In this document: piece by piece, positions 46,987 through 56,382 of the stretch
Numbering within the stretch: the first letter of the stretch is position 1
How the letters are laid out: the number at the start of each line of letters is the position of its first letter
Origin: Cohnella sp. GbtcB17
GTDB taxonomy: Bacteria > Bacillota > Bacilli > Paenibacillales > Paenibacillaceae
Direction: 5' to 3'
NCBI RefSeq assembly: GCF_019091135.1
Contig: NZ_JAGXJW010000011.1
Span: 95,272 to 159,271 of the forward strand
Length of the DNA: 64,000 nt
The notes under the pieces: generated by a model
The model's input: only the letters and a program-made list of their open reading frames with translations
What the model was told of the DNA's origin: nothing
The model's database searches: none
Translations under genes and position numbers: made by a program

Positions 46987-49152
46987 TCATGGGTTGCCGG
47001 CTGCGGCGAGCTCGATCTCGAGGGAGCATTCTCCCTTGCTCTCCGGCAATTCGACGGTGTAAAAGCGCGCGCCGGAGCTTCTGACTTCGACATCCTCGCC
47101 GCCTACGCGCGCGGATATCGGCGGCCTGTCGGAGACGAAGCCGAACGGTCCGCCGCCTTCGCGGACGCGAATGCGCATCCCGCCGCGGCTGTCTGCCGCG
47201 CAGGAGAGCACCGCATGCGAGCCGGCAAACTTGTCGAGCCTGCCGAGCGGCGCGAAGCCGTCCGCAAGAGGCGCGACGGTCCAGATCGCGCTGGCGCCAG
47301 GCGCAAGGTCCAGCGGAATCGACTTGCCGCGGCTCACGATCTCCACCTTGCCCGAGCCGTGCTCGTGCAGCGCAAAGCATTCGCCGTCAAGGCCCGGCAC
47401 GTCGCCTGGCCCGATCGAAGCCACCATCCGGCCCGGCTCCGCATCGATCCGAAAAACCGCGATCACGCCCGCGCCGCCCGCCGTATTCCACAGCTTCAGC
47501 GGCAGCGCTTCGCGCGTCGGATCCTGCAAAAGGCAGTCCGGCGCCGGAACCGCGACCCTGTCGCAGCGAAGCAGCGTGCCGTCGCAGTAGGAGAGCGGCT
47601 GCAGCAACGCAGGATCGGTCTGGTCGGGCGGATCGCTCACATAGACCGGGCCGCCGCTGATTGCACGGAGCAGCGCTCCTGCCCGCGCATCCTGGTGCCG
47701 CGTCCAGAACATATCCCAGTCGCCCCAATAGAAGGCGCCGTGCCAGTAGGAATTGTAGGCATTCTGCAGCGCATGCTCTGCAAAGCCGCGGAGGCCCTGC
47801 GGCACGAAGTCGTCGCTGCTGCGGGATACCGCGGACTTCGGCCGGTGCCATACGTTTTCGGCGGCCATGCCCATGCAGTTGATCAGCGCCGAGTCGAAGT
47901 GGAGCGCTACCGACGCTTCCAGCGAGACATGCGACGCCGAGACAGCTTCGCCGACCGCGTGCGTGCCCGCCCAGAAATTCGACACGGCGCTCTGGCTGTC
48001 GACCTTGACGAAGTCGACGCCCTGCCGCGACAGCCAATCGTGCCAGCCGTGCCAAAATCCGAACGCTTCGCCGGGCTCTGGTGACGGCAGCAGCTGTCCG
48101 CGGCCATTTGTGCGCAAGGCGCGGCTGTAGATACGCGCTTCCTCGCTTTGCGGATCGATGCCGCCCCAATAGCCCGCTATCGTATGCCATACGCCGACGT
48201 GACGGATGTCGAATTGCTTTTTAAGCTGACTGATCGTGTGGCCGAGCCCGCCGGGAAACTTCTCCCGATCCGCCTCGAATCGCGCCAGCTTGCCTTCACG
48301 GATATCCGACCAGCCGTCGTCGATCATGAACCAGCCGGCCGGCACGCCCAGGCGCTGCAGCTCCTCTGCTTTTTGCAGCAGACCTTCCTCGTTAACCTTG
48401 TGATAAAAGGCGTCCCAGCTGCACCAGCCCAGACGATCGAGCAGCGGCGGATATGTTTTGTTCGAGCGAAGCAGCCCGGTTCTGCCAAGCGACTCCGCGG
48501 CAACGGCCGCATGTCGCTCGATGAGCGTGTATGGATCCTCGCCGGCACCCATCACGAAGGCAAGCGTGTCGAGCCGCGTCATCCCCGCTCCGCCCGGCGT
48601 CAGCCGCACAACGATCCCGGCTTCGCAGCCTGACACATCTGCGCGTATGGCGCCGCCGCTGACGAGCAGCACCTGCAGATAGCGTTCGCCGTCGCCGCAT
48701 AGCAGCGATTGGGTACGCTCGGGGACGGCCTTCCAGTCGGCGCCGAACGCTGGACGCGTCCACCAGTCCTTGTGCTGGTAGACAGCCATCCAACGTCCCG
48801 GAACGGCGCCGGCATCGAGCCGGAGCTCGATCGCATTCGCCTGTGCGAACCTTCGCTGGCTCCCGAATACATTTTCGTTCGCAAGCTCCGCCTCGACATA
48901 TCCCGTCACGCAATCTCCCTTGTGCCGGATGACAAGCGTGACGCGAATGCCGCCCTTCTCGTCCGCGAAGGCGTATCTGGTTTCTTTTAATGTATTTTTG
49001 TCGCCATTCGTCGTCACGTCGGCGACCGAAGGCAAGCGCAGCTCCGCCGGCACGCCGCCCGGTTCGTTCAGTCTGACCGTACAGCTCGCCCAAGGCGCCT
49101 GACCGCCATTTCCTTCTTTAGCTCCCGAAGTTAGCAGCCGATCGAACACCAT
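46987..49152 (-). CDS. GH36-like alpha-galactosidase / raffinose-synthase (Sip1) family protein
   Basis: 721 aa, intracellular (no signal peptide), start at 49152 after GAAGGAGGG. An N-terminal beta-sandwich is followed by a (beta/alpha)8 barrel: LGWCSWDAFYHKV, PAGWFMIDDGWSDI, DFVKVDSQSAV (the nucleophile Asp) and SRSSDDF (acid region). These are the marks of the raffinose synthase/Sip1 branch of GH36, whose bacterial members hydrolyse alpha-galactosides. Last gene of the glycan operon, 53 nt after the ROK kinase gene. Confidence 0.85.
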   Translation of the reverse strand: MVFDRLLTSGAKEGNGGQAPWASCTVRLNEPGGVPAELRLPSVADVTTNGDKNTLKETRYAFADEKGGIRVTLVIRHKGDCVTGYVEAELANENVFGSQRRFAQANAIELRLDAGAVPGRWMAVYQHKDWWTRPAFGADWKAVPERTQSLLCGDGERYLQVLLVSGGAIRADVSGCEAGIVVRLTPGGAGMTRLDTLAFVMGAGEDPYTLIERHAAVAAESLGRTGLLRSNKTYPPLLDRLGWCSWDAFYHKVNEEGLLQKAEELQRLGVPAGWFMIDDGWSDIREGKLARFEADREKFPGGLGHTISQLKKQFDIRHVGVWHTIAGYWGGIDPQSEEARIYSRALRTNGRGQLLPSPEPGEAFGFWHGWHDWLSRQGVDFVKVDSQSAVSNFWAGTHAVGEAVSASHVSLEASVALHFDSALINCMGMAAENVWHRPKSAVSRSSDDFVPQGLRGFAEHALQNAYNSYWHGAFYWGDWDMFWTRHQDARAGALLRAISGGPVYVSDPPDQTDPALLQPLSYCDGTLLRCDRVAVPAPDCLLQDPTREALPLKLWNTAGGAGVIAVFRIDAEPGRMVASIGPGDVPGLDGECFALHEHGSGKVEIVSRGKSIPLDLAPGASAIWTVAPLADGFAPLGRLDKFAGSHAVLSCAADSRGGMRIRVREGGGPFGFVSDRPPISARVGGEDVEVRSSGARFYTVELPESKGECSLEIELAAAGNP

Positions 49153-49205
49153 TCGTCCCTCCTTCGCCTTTCCACTCGAATGCCTTCTACTTCAAGCCCG
49201 CTCGC

Positions 49206-50246
49206 TCACGCTTCAAGCGCGTGAAGCGCGACAGACAGGCTCGCCGCGTCCCCGACATTCTCCCGCAGCTGCGACGGCAAAATGCGGCACGCCGCCAGCG
49301 AGCGCGGCAGCGCCTCCCGCCGCAGCGTCTCCAGCACGGCCGGCGCAAGCAGCTGCTCCTGGCGTGCGTAGATGCTGCCGATGACGATCGCTTCGGGATT
49401 CAGCATGTCGACCATGACGGCGAGGCCGCGGCCGAGCTCGATGCCAGTGACGCGCACGATCAGCGCGGCGAGCTCGTCGCCGGAGCGGGCCGCCTCGAAG
49501 ATGAGGCGGGCCGACAATGCTTGCTCGGCGTCGGCGCCGCTCGGAAGAGCGGTCGTCTTGCCGGCCTGCACCCACTCCTCGATCATGCCGATGCCCAGCC
49601 TCGCCATGCCCCCGCCGCTGCAGAAGCCCTCGAAGGAGCCGGCCTTCCCGTAACCGACAGGACCTTCGTCCCGCATGCGCATATGGCCGACCTCGCCCGC
49701 CATGTCGTTCGCTCCCGTATACAGCCTGCCGTTTAATATGAGCCCCGCCCCCATGCCGGTGCCGAAGGTGAGAAACGCCATATGCCGCGTGCCTCGCCCC
49801 GCGCCCCAGCGCCACTCCGCCAGCGCACAGGCATTGGCGTCGTTCTGCAAGGCCGCAGGCACGCCGAATCGCTGGCGCAGCGGCGTCAGCACGTCGACGC
49901 CGTCCCAGCCGGGCAGATTGGGCGGCGACAGCACAAGACCGGCCTCGCTGTCCAGCGGGCCGCCGCAGCTGACGCCGATGGCGGCAAGACTGCGCGAGGC
50001 AAGATTCGGCGCTCGCCCCCCCGCCTCTTCCGACGCCGCCGTATCGGCCATTCCCGCCTGGCTGCCGCCATGCTCGGCCAGCAGCGCATCGAGCGCGGCC
50101 ATCAACGCGTCCATCGTCTCCTCCGGCGTTCCGGGCGTCGGAAAGCTCGTTTTTCCGAGGATGTCGATCCCGCTCTCCGACGCCTCTCCCACGACCGCCG
50201 CGCACTTCGTGCCGCCGATGTCCAGCCCGCCAAGCAGCCGCCTCAT
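49206..50246 (-). CDS. ROK-family sugar kinase
   Basis: 346 aa. The N-terminal phosphate loop GGLDIGGTKCAAVVGE and the ExGH-type segment AGEVGHMRM are clear. The usual zinc site CxCGxxGCxE is replaced by GYGKAGSFEGFCSG, keeping the glycine spacing but losing most cysteines; such variants exist in the family. An insertion of about 25 residues (near 60-85) lengthens the first lobe. Phosphorylates a hexose or amino sugar in the cytosol. Overlaps the SIS gene by 4 bp. Confidence 0.88.
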   Translation of the reverse strand: MRRLLGGLDIGGTKCAAVVGEASESGIDILGKTSFPTPGTPEETMDALMAALDALLAEHGGSQAGMADTAASEEAGGRAPNLASRSLAAIGVSCGGPLDSEAGLVLSPPNLPGWDGVDVLTPLRQRFGVPAALQNDANACALAEWRWGAGRGTRHMAFLTFGTGMGAGLILNGRLYTGANDMAGEVGHMRMRDEGPVGYGKAGSFEGFCSGGGMARLGIGMIEEWVQAGKTTALPSGADAEQALSARLIFEAARSGDELAALIVRVTGIELGRGLAVMVDMLNPEAIVIGSIYARQEQLLAPAVLETLRREALPRSLAACRILPSQLRENVGDAASLSVALHALEA

Positions 50247-50872
50247 GGGAAAAACGTCTCCTCAAGCAGGATGCAAAGCGCATGGTAGATCGGCAGGTGC
50301 CGCTCCTGGATGTCCGGCGTCCGGTCGTACGGCACGCGAATCGCCACGTCGCAAAGCGTCGCAAGCTTGCCGCCCCCTCGTCCGGTGAAGGCGATCGTCG
50401 CAAGTCCAAGCGACTTGGCGACCTGGACCGCGCGCACGACATTCACCGAGTTGCCCGACGTGCTGAACACGACGAGCGCGTCCTCCGGCCGGCCGTACCC
50501 GTACACCTGCTGCGCGAACACCATGTCGGCCGCCACGTCGTTGATGTACGCCGTCGCCAGCGCCGACTGGCTGACGAGCGAGATCGCGGGCAGCGCGCCT
50601 TGCAGCTGGTCCGCTATATAGGCGCCTTCCTCGCCCCAGACGGCGAACCGCTCCCGCGCTTCCTCGCCAAGCCGGCGCGGCGACATAAAGCCCTTCATCA
50701 GCTCGCCGACCACATGCTCGCAGTCCGCCGCGCTGCCGCCGTTGCCGGCGAGCAGCATTTTTCCGCCTCGCTCGAACGAGCTGCGCGCGGCTTCATAGGC
50801 CCGCTCGATATCTCCGCGGCAGACGGCCAGCTCCGGATACTTCGCGATCAGATCCTCCAACGTCCGGCTCAT
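50243..50872 (-). CDS. SIS-domain sugar-phosphate isomerase/binding protein (GmhA-like)
   Basis: 209 aa from the ATG at 50872 (AAAGGAGGTG upstream; an earlier GTG overlaps the site). SIS signatures: LLAGNGGSAADCEHVVGEL and VFSTSGNSVNVV, then a C-terminal helix PIYHALCILLEE. The pattern fits phosphoheptose isomerase-like proteins, which move a carbonyl on a phosphosugar or bind one. In a catabolic operon it more likely isomerises a sugar phosphate produced by the neighbouring kinases. 32-nt gap from the GH38 gene. Confidence 0.85.
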   Translation of the reverse strand: MSRTLEDLIAKYPELAVCRGDIERAYEAARSSFERGGKMLLAGNGGSAADCEHVVGELMKGFMSPRRLGEEARERFAVWGEEGAYIADQLQGALPAISLVSQSALATAYINDVAADMVFAQQVYGYGRPEDALVVFSTSGNSVNVVRAVQVAKSLGLATIAFTGRGGGKLATLCDVAIRVPYDRTPDIQERHLPIYHALCILLEETFFP

Positions 50873-50904
50873 GCGCGGCACCTCCTTTTCATTGCTTCAT
50901 ATCG

Positions 50905-53340
50905 TTAAACGTCGCGCTCCAGCAGATCCGTCTCGACAACCGGCTGCGCTGCGTTCCGCGGCACGCGGAACGTCTTGATCTCGCTCGGCCCAAACTCGGC
51001 GCGGATCGTGCGTCCGAACCTCGGCAACGCGATCTCCGCCTGCGTGCGGCGACCCTCCGTCTCGTAGGCGCGCACGATCAGGTCCTCGCCGCCGCCTTCC
51101 GCGATCTTCACCGCGCTCACGAGAACATTGTCCGCGTCCGACGCTACGTACGAATCAGCCAGCGGCAAGTCGCCCTCATGGTACGTCTCGATGACCGCCG
51201 TCGGCCGGCAGTTCAGCTCCGCCGCGCGATGCACAGTGCCGGCCTGCTCCCAGCCGCCATCGTGCGGCAGCAGCGCGTAGTTGAACCGCTGGATGCCCTG
51301 GTCGATAAACGAGTATTCGCCGTCCGGCTCCGGCACGAGCGGATCGTGATGCGCATAGATCGGGCTGCGCAGCACGGTGAGCGCGAGCTCCTTGCCCGCG
51401 ATGCTGTAGCTGTACTTGGCGTCGTTCAGCAAGCTCACGCCATAGATCTTGTTCGTCTCGCGCGTCAGCCCCGTATAGTCAACCCAGCTTTGGCCCGGCT
51501 CCTCTTCGCCGTTGTGCTCGCGCTGGATCGTGCCGTAAGGCGTTTCGTACGTATGCTTGCTGAAGATGACGTTGATCGGGAAAACGAGTTTAAGCATCTT
51601 AAACTTCTCGCGCCAGTCCACCGTCACGCTGACATCGATCAGCTCGCGGTCCGGATACATGGCGAAGTCCTGCACCAGCTTCGATTCGTTGTACCGGCTT
51701 ACGACGCGGATAACCGACTTGACCGGTCCGTGTTCGATGCGCGACACTTTAACCGCCTTAAATTCCCCTGCTACCTTATTAAAATGAAGCACGTCGTGGC
51801 TCCACGTATCCGACTTGTCGTCGAGGACGACCGCGCGGGCGGCAGGACCGGCGAACACGTCGTGCTCCGCCTTCTTGTCCCGCAGACTCTTGATCGCGCC
51901 CGAATCCCGATCGAACTCCAGGCGGAAGCGTCCGTTTTCCAGCACCAGGTCGTTGGCGGCGATCGGCGTGCCTATCGCTTTAAGCGACTCCGACTCCGCG
52001 ACCAGCTTGTAAGTCCGGTAGCCGAGCGGCGGCAGCTCCGCCATGAAGCTCAGGCGATAGCGCCCCCCCGAGGTCGCCTGCGACTGCACCGTCTGAAACG
52101 GCACCGGCGTATCGTTTTCGTCCGTCAGCACGGTCTTCGGTCCGATGCCGCCGACTTCGAGCTCCACGTTCACCTTGCTCGCCCATGCATGCGGATTAAA
52201 CACGACGATCGGCTTCATGCCCTCGTCCTGCCGGATGCCGACGCGCCACGAGATCGACTGCACCGCATCGTTCAGCGCGCGGTCCGCGATCGCCATCGCC
52301 TCGCCGAACAGGTAATGCGCGTCCTCGTAGGCCGACTCCAGGCTCGTGCCCGCGAGAATGTCGTGGAACTGGTTAAACAGCACGTTTTTCCACGCGCGTC
52401 CGAACGCCTCAAGCGGGTACGGCTGCCCCGTGATCCAGGAGGCGAGCGCCGAATACTTCTCCGCCGCGGCGAGGCGGTTCTCGGCCTGGCGGTTCCACTG
52501 CTTGATGCCCGAATGCGCGCTGTAGCAGCCGCTCGCATGGTGCTGCAGATCGTCGTGCACGACCGGAAACGACAGCCCGGATGCCTCCATGTCCGCAAAG
52601 TACTGATCTGGTGTCGAAAATACGAGCTTCGGCAGCTCCGGATCGTCGTTCAGCGCGCGGATGCTCTCGATGTTTTCCTTGGTCGGACCGCCTCCGTGGT
52701 TGCCCACGCCGTAGAAGAACAGCAGGTCGTTCAGCGGCTCCTTGAACTCGCCGAGCGCGCGGCGGACGTGGCCGCCGAGCTCCTTGCCCCAGGACAGGTA
52801 TTCGAACATGATGCGGAACGTCAGCACCTTCGAGCCGTCGTCAGACTGCCACCAGAACAACCGGCTTGGCAAGCCTTTCTCGTTCGGCATCGGCCGCATC
52901 ATGACGTAGTAGTCCATGCCGCTCTTCTTCAGAATCTGCGGAAGCATGGCGTTATGGCCGAAGCTGTCGACGTTGTAGCCGACCTTCGCCGTCACGCCGA
53001 ACTTTTCCATAAAATAGCGCTGTCCGTACAGCCCCTGCCGCACGAACGATTCGCCGCTCGGAATGTTGCAGTCGGGCTGAATCCACCAGCCGCCGACGAT
53101 GTTCCATCGACCCTCGGCCACCCGCCGGCGGATCTCCTCGAACATGTCGGGCGCGTTGTTTTCCACCCATTCGTACATGGCGGCCGAGCTGGACGTGAAC
53201 ACGAAGTCTTCGTACTCCTTCATCCGGTCGAGCGCCGAGCGGAACGTCGCCTTGACTTCCTGGAAGCCCTCCTGCCATTGCCACAGCCATACCGGGTCGA
53301 GGTGGGCATTGCCGATCATGTAGAGCTTTCTGTGCTTCAT
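50905..53340 (-). CDS. Alpha-mannosidase (GH38)
   Basis: 811 aa, no signal peptide. The catalytic domain has NAHLDPVWLWQWQEG (zinc His and Asp), YNVDSFGHNAMLPQI (zinc/nucleophile Asp) and DLQHHASGCYSAHS, all diagnostic for GH38. The C-terminal half is the usual beta-sandwich (AELPPLGYRTYKLV and later). Bacterial GH38 enzymes cleave alpha-mannosides from glycans or mannose oligomers in the cytosol. The ATG at 53340 follows the kinase stop without a gap. Confidence 0.94.
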   Translation of the reverse strand: MKHRKLYMIGNAHLDPVWLWQWQEGFQEVKATFRSALDRMKEYEDFVFTSSSAAMYEWVENNAPDMFEEIRRRVAEGRWNIVGGWWIQPDCNIPSGESFVRQGLYGQRYFMEKFGVTAKVGYNVDSFGHNAMLPQILKKSGMDYYVMMRPMPNEKGLPSRLFWWQSDDGSKVLTFRIMFEYLSWGKELGGHVRRALGEFKEPLNDLLFFYGVGNHGGGPTKENIESIRALNDDPELPKLVFSTPDQYFADMEASGLSFPVVHDDLQHHASGCYSAHSGIKQWNRQAENRLAAAEKYSALASWITGQPYPLEAFGRAWKNVLFNQFHDILAGTSLESAYEDAHYLFGEAMAIADRALNDAVQSISWRVGIRQDEGMKPIVVFNPHAWASKVNVELEVGGIGPKTVLTDENDTPVPFQTVQSQATSGGRYRLSFMAELPPLGYRTYKLVAESESLKAIGTPIAANDLVLENGRFRLEFDRDSGAIKSLRDKKAEHDVFAGPAARAVVLDDKSDTWSHDVLHFNKVAGEFKAVKVSRIEHGPVKSVIRVVSRYNESKLVQDFAMYPDRELIDVSVTVDWREKFKMLKLVFPINVIFSKHTYETPYGTIQREHNGEEEPGQSWVDYTGLTRETNKIYGVSLLNDAKYSYSIAGKELALTVLRSPIYAHHDPLVPEPDGEYSFIDQGIQRFNYALLPHDGGWEQAGTVHRAAELNCRPTAVIETYHEGDLPLADSYVASDADNVLVSAVKIAEGGGEDLIVRAYETEGRRTQAEIALPRFGRTIRAEFGPSEIKTFRVPRNAAQPVVETDLLERDV

Positions 53341-54846
53341 TTAAACGATATCCCCTTCCGTCAGGTTGGCGCCGCCCAAGCGGTCCAACGCCTCGTCATA
53401 ATCTGCGAAAATGCCCGCGCACACCGCTGCATGCACGGCTGCGCCACAGGCGGCTTCTTCCCGCGCCCCGGCCAGCTCCAGCGGCGCGCCGATGCGCGCC
53501 TCCAGCAGCCGGCGCAGCGCCGGGTTGCGGCGAAGGCCGTTGCCCGCGCCGACGCGGCGCCGCACGCCGGGGAGCAGCTCGGCCGGCAGTTGCGCGGCGA
53601 ACGCGGCCAACTCGTCGGCGACGCCGGCGAGCAAGCCCGCCGTCAGCGCCTGCGGCGTCAGCGTCGCCGATGTCAGCGACGCGATCTCGCCCGTACGCGC
53701 AGGGTCGGCGCGCGTCCCAAAAAACGCGGCGTCGACGCGCGGCAGCGGACGCCCCTCGTCGAGCGCGGCCAGCGCCCAGCGATTCATCGCGTCGTACAAG
53801 CGCTCGCTCGGCACGCTGTCTTCACCGCCGCCAAGCGTCTCCGCGATCTCGCGGTAAAATCCGGCGAGCAGCGCATAGGACTTGCCGCCGCCCAGCGAGG
53901 CGCCGGCCAGCAGCCAGCCGCCGTCCGGAAACGGGCGCAGCTCCAGCCCGCCCGCCGGCTCGACCGGCTCCGTCGTGTAAAGAGACAGCTGCGCGCCCGT
54001 TCCTACATTAAAAAGCAGGCTCCCCGCCAGCGCCGGCACCGTGCCGAGATAGCTCGCCTGGTTGTCGCCGATGGCGACGGCGACCGGAATGCCCTCGGGC
54101 ATCGTGCCGACGAGAGCGTCGGCCCGCGTCGCACCCGACCGCGTGCCGGCCGGCCCGGCCAGCTCCGGCAGCAGCGCAGCGTCGATGCCGGCGCGCGCCG
54201 CCGCAGCCGCGTCGAACGACCGGCTACGCAGGTCGAACAGCCCGAGGCCCGCCGCCTGCGTGGCGTCGACGAGCGGCGCCGCCCGGCCCGCGAGCCGCAT
54301 CGCGGCATAGTCGCCGACCGTGCACAGCTTGGCCGCAGCCGCCGGCACGCCCCCGGTCCGGCGCAGCACGTCGTGCGTCAGCAGGCCGTAGCCTGACGGA
54401 ACGGGATAACCCGTCAACGCTTCGAGCTGCTGCCGGTAGGTCGCCGCGCCGGAGGCAGATTGCCCTTGCGTAGCAATCGGCCGCTCGCCCCTTCCGTCTT
54501 GCCAAGTATAGAGCGGACTGACAGCCCTGCCGCGACCGTCGACGTAGAGGATGCCGTGCATCTGCGCGGAGATGCCGATCGCTGCCGTCTCGGGAAGCAG
54601 GTCGCGCCATTGATCGAGCATGGACAGCAGCTCATCTACGATGCGGTCCGGATCCTGAAGACGCTCGTCCGGCGCCTCCCCGGCGATCACGGCAAGGTTC
54701 GGCCGAACGATCGTACGGACGACGGTCCCGTCGCGCGTATCGATGGCCGTCGCGCAGAGCGAGGTCGTGCCGACGTCCAGTCCGATGACGTACCTTTTTC
54801 CGGCCTCGTCCGCCGCTCGTGCGGCGATTCCCTTCTTTTCAGACAT
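53341..54846 (-). CDS. FGGY-family carbohydrate kinase
   Basis: 501 aa from the ATG at 54846 (GAGAGGAGG upstream). VIGLDVGTTSLCATAID opens the ribonuclease-H-like fold; IGISAQMHGILYVD (substrate side), GDNQASYLGT and LGGGKSYALLAGFYREI follow the FGGY pattern. Members phosphorylate pentoses, polyols, gluconate or erythritol; the exact sugar cannot be read by eye. Its position next to the uronate-isomerase-like enzyme suggests successive steps on one sugar. The stop touches the GH38 start. Confidence 0.9.
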   Translation of the reverse strand: MSEKKGIAARAADEAGKRYVIGLDVGTTSLCATAIDTRDGTVVRTIVRPNLAVIAGEAPDERLQDPDRIVDELLSMLDQWRDLLPETAAIGISAQMHGILYVDGRGRAVSPLYTWQDGRGERPIATQGQSASGAATYRQQLEALTGYPVPSGYGLLTHDVLRRTGGVPAAAAKLCTVGDYAAMRLAGRAAPLVDATQAAGLGLFDLRSRSFDAAAAARAGIDAALLPELAGPAGTRSGATRADALVGTMPEGIPVAVAIGDNQASYLGTVPALAGSLLFNVGTGAQLSLYTTEPVEPAGGLELRPFPDGGWLLAGASLGGGKSYALLAGFYREIAETLGGGEDSVPSERLYDAMNRWALAALDEGRPLPRVDAAFFGTRADPARTGEIASLTSATLTPQALTAGLLAGVADELAAFAAQLPAELLPGVRRRVGAGNGLRRNPALRRLLEARIGAPLELAGAREEAACGAAVHAAVCAGIFADYDEALDRLGGANLTEGDIV

Positions 54847-54952
54847 GAGACGCCTCCTCTCCGCAGCCTTAAACTCGATCCTATCGATGCAACTCGCACC
54901 CATCCTGCAAAAGCATTTGCACGTTAGCCCAGCCCAAAGCCGCGCTTCCCGC

Positions 54953-56212
54953 CTAACTCATCCCTTCCAATCCATACAGCTCAATGATGTTGCCCCGGAA
55001 AATCCGGTTCGCGAAGTCGATCGCTTCTGCCTCACCCAGCGCCCCCGCTTCCACCTTCTCGCTGAGCGTCTCGGCTACGATGCGCCGCGCCAGCTTCAGA
55101 TGCGAATAGGTGCCTTCGATATGGTTGTAGTCCCCGCCGAAACCCTGGATCTTGTTGGCCGGCACCATCTCGATCGCCTGATGCAGCGTCTGCTTGGCGG
55201 CGGTCGGCGTAATAATGTAGACCCATGTGAAATCCATGTACGCGTTCGGGAAATTTTTGACCATGCTGAGGTACACCTGATGATAGGGAAAACCGACGTG
55301 CAGCAGCACGAAGCGTGCATCCGGATAATCCAGCAGCAGTGGCACGAGATGCTCGGCGTTGGAGCGTCCGATGATGTTGCCGTCGCCCGAGACGCTCGTC
55401 TCGTGGTGACCGGTGTGGATTTGCACGGGCAGACCGATCGCGGTCGACCGTTCGATGACGTGCCGGATGATGTAGTCCTGCAGCGGCCTGAGCTCGCTCT
55501 CCGTCATCGCCGTGCCGCCAAGCAGCCGGTCGTAGAGCCGCTCCGCGTCGTCACGCGCAGGATTGCCGCAGGCCAGCGTTCTCCAGTAGGCGTGGCCCAG
55601 CTTGGTGGCGACCATGCCTTCTTGCTTGTATCGTTGCAGCAGGCCGTCCGTCGCGTCCAGGTAGGCGCCGAACGAACGCGCTTCCGCGTCCTTGTCCATC
55701 GAGCGCCAGACCGCGAGGAGGTCCTCCGTCGTATTCAATCGGAAGGTAAAATCAAGGAACATGATCGGCCGGAACCGATCGTAGCCGAGGTCCGTCGTCT
55801 GGATAAGCGTAAAAGCCAGATCGATGCCCGACCGCTCGCCGAGCACGTCGTCGTACCAGCCCGGATTGGCGCTGGCCGCGAGCACGCTCGCATTGGCTTG
55901 CAGGATGCCTTCCGCGTTCCACTCGCGGAGGCCGTGAAGCTCTTCCATCGCCTGCTTGAACATGCGGGCGTAGGTCGTATTGGACGTGCGTTGCCAGTAC
56001 TTCAGAAAAATCGCGGCCCGCTCTTCGTCGGACAAGCCCAGGCGCCGGTCCAGCGCGCCGCGCTTCATGCCCGCCGTGATGAGGTCGGACTCCAGGTAAT
56101 GCAGCAGCGAGAACAGATCGTGATTCTCCCTGCGGCGAATCTCGGGCGTCGCCAGATGCTCGTGCGCGTCGATGATGCGGAGCTGCCGGATGTGATCGTG
56201 TATGGTTTGCAT
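54953..56212 (-). CDS. Amidohydrolase-2 family protein, uronate-isomerase-like
   Basis: 419 aa from the ATG at 56212 (GAAGGAGAG upstream); a longer frame would begin inside the operator at 56265-56292. Metal-binding signs of the amidohydrolase barrel: IDAHEHL near the N-terminus, GLPVQIHTGHH, VLLHVGFPYHQ and GFGGDYNHIEG. The size and the helical insertion (about 60-150) are close to glucuronate isomerase-like proteins. It could isomerise an aldose or uronate or hydrolyse a ring amide or lactone. 106 nt separate it from the kinase gene. Confidence 0.78.
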   Translation of the reverse strand: MQTIHDHIRQLRIIDAHEHLATPEIRRRENHDLFSLLHYLESDLITAGMKRGALDRRLGLSDEERAAIFLKYWQRTSNTTYARMFKQAMEELHGLREWNAEGILQANASVLAASANPGWYDDVLGERSGIDLAFTLIQTTDLGYDRFRPIMFLDFTFRLNTTEDLLAVWRSMDKDAEARSFGAYLDATDGLLQRYKQEGMVATKLGHAYWRTLACGNPARDDAERLYDRLLGGTAMTESELRPLQDYIIRHVIERSTAIGLPVQIHTGHHETSVSGDGNIIGRSNAEHLVPLLLDYPDARFVLLHVGFPYHQVYLSMVKNFPNAYMDFTWVYIITPTAAKQTLHQAIEMVPANKIQGFGGDYNHIEGTYSHLKLARRIVAETLSEKVEAGALGEAEAIDFANRIFRGNIIELYGLEGMS

Positions 56213-56264
56213 CTCTTCTGTCTCTCCTTCCGCTAGCTCATGCGCAATGGGGGAATCCGGCCGG

Positions 56265-56292
56265 CGATGAACGGGAACGTTCCCGTTCATCG
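56265..56292. promoter_or_regulatory. 28-bp palindromic operator between binding-protein and amidohydrolase genes
   Basis: Perfect palindrome with arms CGATGAACGGGAAC and complement. The central GGGAACGTTCCC is identical to three sites upstream of the regulator gene (60695-60706, 60885-60896, 61102-61113). Confidence 0.85.
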
Positions 56293-56382
56293 CGACCCGA
56301 CCCGGACCGTCGCCGCTGCCGCAGGCCAGTGCCCGATGCGCGCGGCTCTGTCGCCATTGCCGCTCCTTCGAATCTGTCGGCC

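Noticed and set aside
51178..54396. Plus-strand open frame of over 1000 codons
   Set aside because: It lies exactly antisense to the GH38 mannosidase and FGGY kinase genes, is Arg/Ala/His-rich with no domain, and has no ribosome site. High GC creates such mirror frames.
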